Shown: positions 63,074 through 64,000 of the stretch, one piece after another | How positions within the stretch are numbered: the first letter of the stretch is position 1 | How the letters are laid out: every line of letters begins with the position of its first letter | NCBI GenBank assembly: GCA_910574715.1 | Contig: CAJTCH010000008.1 | Coordinates: 81,034-145,033, forward strand | From: Lachnospiraceae bacterium | GTDB lineage: Bacteria; Bacillota; Clostridia; Lachnospirales; Lachnospiraceae | Reading direction: 5' to 3' | Length of the DNA stretch: 64,000 nt | Notes under the pieces: generated by a model | Database searches by the model: none | Seen by the model: only the letters and a program-made list of their open reading frames with translations | Told to the model about the DNA's origin: nothing | Translations under genes and position numbers: made by a program

Positions 63074-63115
63074 AAGGCACCGTGCCTGCGGATCATCCGC
63101 AGATACGGTGCCTTT
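63074..63115. terminator. Bidirectional terminator between convergent genes
   Basis: AAGGCACCGT (63074-63083) pairs with ACGGTGCCTT (63105-63114), enclosing CTGCGGAT/ATCCGCAG. It ends in T on the plus strand and serves both the DUF4870-like and hsp20 genes. Confidence 0.9.
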
Positions 63116-63159
63116 CTTAATATGTCTTCCTGAAACCCGGCCGATACGGTGCATGCCGT

Positions 63160-63585
63160 TTACTCGATTGTGATCAGTCTTGGCTGTTCTTCCTGCTTCT
63201 GGATCTCCTTAGGGAAGGTCAGATGAAGAACGCCGTCCTTGAATGCTGCCCGGATATCATCCTGAGTCAGTGCGTCGCCTACATAGAAGCTTCTGTTGCA
63301 GGTGCCGGTGTAACGTTCCTTGTGGATACAGTTGCCCTTGGCATCCTTCTCTTCCTTCGTCATATCCTTGTGAGCGGAGATCGTGAGGTATCCGTCCTTG
63401 AGATCAGCCTTGATGTCCTCCTTGGTATATCCCGGAAGCTCCATCTCTACCAGATAATTGCCGTCCTTCTCATGGATATCTGTCTTCATGATCTGGGCAG
63501 ATGTATGGTCGTAGGAACGGCTGAAGAACGGATCGTTGAACATATCATCGAATAAATTGTTGAAACTCCTGTTTGCTAATAACAT
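63160..63585 (-). CDS. Small heat-shock protein Hsp20
   Basis: A 141-residue alpha-crystallin-domain chaperone. Seen: MLLANRSFNNLFDDMFNDPF, the crystallin core VEMELPGYTKEDIKADLKDG, the loop AFKDGVLHLTFPK and a short C-terminal LITIE anchor. It holds unfolding proteins during stress. It follows a promoter and a degenerate CIRCE element upstream. AAGGAGGAAT precedes ATG 63585 on the minus strand. Confidence 0.95.
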   Translation of the reverse strand: MLLANRSFNNLFDDMFNDPFFSRSYDHTSAQIMKTDIHEKDGNYLVEMELPGYTKEDIKADLKDGYLTISAHKDMTKEEKDAKGNCIHKERYTGTCNRSFYVGDALTQDDIRAAFKDGVLHLTFPKEIQKQEEQPRLITIE

Positions 63586-63688
63586 AAATCATTCCTCCTT
63601 GAAAATCTTCTTATGGTTTATTATATCCCATAAGATATGAAAATTATTTATTGTTTTATTTGCTATATATATTATATAACACATATTG

Positions 63689-63715
63689 TTAGCAGAGTCA
63701 ATAGGTGAGTGCTAA
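63689..63715. promoter_or_regulatory. Degenerate CIRCE element upstream of hsp20
   Basis: TTAGCAGAG (63689-63697), 9-nt gap, GAGTGCTAA (63707-63715). The right half matches CIRCE perfectly; the left half matches six of nine. On the minus strand it overlaps a TTGACT -35 box with TATAAT-like sequence downstream, so HrcA control of hsp20 is likely. Confidence 0.72.
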
Positions 63716-63750
63716 AAAGTTTAAAATATTTTACATATAGAAGCAGGGGA

Positions 63751-63786
63751 AAATCGGCTAATGACGATTTTTCTGCTTTAAAAGAG
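63751..63786. terminator. Hairpin with T-tract
   Basis: AGCAG plus AAAATCG (from 63752) pair with CGATTTTT and CTGCT (to about 63786). It could end transcription in either direction between hsp20 and the minus-strand gene at the window edge. Confidence 0.6.
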
Positions 63787-63854
63787 AAATAGGGATACCC
63801 TGCGGAAATGCGTGCCTTTCGGCACTGACATATTCCGCAGGGTATCCCTATTTC
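63786..63854. repeat. 22-bp perfect inverted repeat with inner hairpin
   Basis: GAAATAGGGATACCCTGCGG plus AA (63786-63807) pairs without mismatch with 63833-63854. The 25-nt loop holds GTGCC-tttc-GGCAC (63812-63825). It is longer than a usual terminator and may be a MITE-like or structured regulatory element. Confidence 0.75.
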
Positions 63855-63920
63855 TAAGATCAGTAATTATTTTTGAGCGCACAAAATAAAGGATATCTGC
63901 CAGGTAAGCCACGCTTTCCA

Positions 63921-64000
63921 TTATGCTGCGTTTTCTTCCTTTTTGCCTTCAAACTTCCGGAGCTTATTGCATAAGAACCGATGATATTTATTGATATTTC
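63921..64000 (-). CDS. C-terminal tail of a gene running off the window
   Basis: On the minus strand the frame entering from the edge reads NINKYHRFLCNKLRKFEGKK and EENAA, then TAA at 63923-63921. Too short to identify. It ends before the hairpin cluster, which fits a gene end; another frame is also open, so confidence is low. Confidence 0.4.
   Translation of the reverse strand, partial: NINKYHRFLCNKLRKFEGKKEENAA

Overview
The window looks like chromosome from a low-to-mid GC, Gram-positive gut anaerobe. A Lachnospiraceae member (Clostridium cluster XIVa) is my best guess. The reasons are strong AGGAGG-type ribosome sites, secG-rnr-smpB order, a stand-alone AICAR transformylase next to a PurO-type IMP cyclohydrolase, and DUF3791/DUF3990 and DUF2975/YozG-type small genes. 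The family call is inference from gene content; no rRNA or tRNA gene was seen.

Region 1 (1-26.85 kb) is a serine-rich-repeat glycoprotein (SRRP) export and glycosylation island. It opens with the 3' part of the adhesin gene (31 visible copies of a 10-residue repeat, a Pro-rich stalk and a tail without LPxTG). An overlapping 48-codon single-TM gene and a hairpin follow. Then comes the accessory Sec set secY2-asp1-asp2-asp3-secA2, with overlapping or closely spaced genes. After it lie ten glycosylation genes: two GtfA-type O-GlcNAc transferases each paired with a GtfB partner, a third full GtfB, a divergent GtfB-like protein, two GtfA-like enzymes without GtfB, and three Gtf3-type enzymes. Two of the Gtf3 types are fused to a second glycosyltransferase domain, and one of these is frameshifted at its 5' end. 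The model is that GtfA/GtfB put the first GlcNAc on Ser/Thr of the cytosolic adhesin, Gtf3 and the other enzymes extend the glycan, and SecA2/SecY2/Asp1-3 export it. The distal end is decaying: Gtf3 remnants surround the 22.3 kb gene, and a truncated ferredoxin-type gene abuts an ILEI-domain fragment.

Region 2 (26.9-31.8 kb): a response-regulator/histidine-kinase deletion fusion, a monofunctional peptidoglycan glycosyltransferase, and an ArsR-type regulator with a three-gene ABC-2 exporter.

Region 3 (31.8-36.2 kb) is AT-richer and degraded. It holds an XRE regulator with a palindromic operator and a small membrane protein, an AraC/GyrI-like gene cut by an amber codon, a DUF5131 gene, frameshifted remnants, and two nested inverted-repeat elements.

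Region 4 (36.2-44.1 kb): a sulfur-assimilation operon (O-acetylhomoserine sulfhydrylase, cysK, Rrf2 regulator), a convergent MarR-alcohol dehydrogenase-aldehyde dehydrogenase operon with two operators, bioB with a BirA-like site, and a family 4 uracil-DNA glycosylase.

Region 5 (44.1-50.3 kb): small regulators and membrane proteins behind a perfect Fur-like palindrome, an XRE protein with a Gly-Ala repeat domain, DUF3791/DUF3990 pieces, a GreA-like factor, a 14-residue-repeat coiled coil, and an Lsa-like ABC-F gene behind an attenuator-like leader.

Region 6 (50.3-64 kb) is mostly housekeeping: rarA, an MGMT-like gene, a lipoprotein, purO, AICARFT, glmM, a YitT-family protein, eno, secG, rnr, smpB, a DUF4870-like protein and hsp20 with a degenerate CIRCE. 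A 22-bp perfect hairpin and the tail of a further minus-strand gene close the window.
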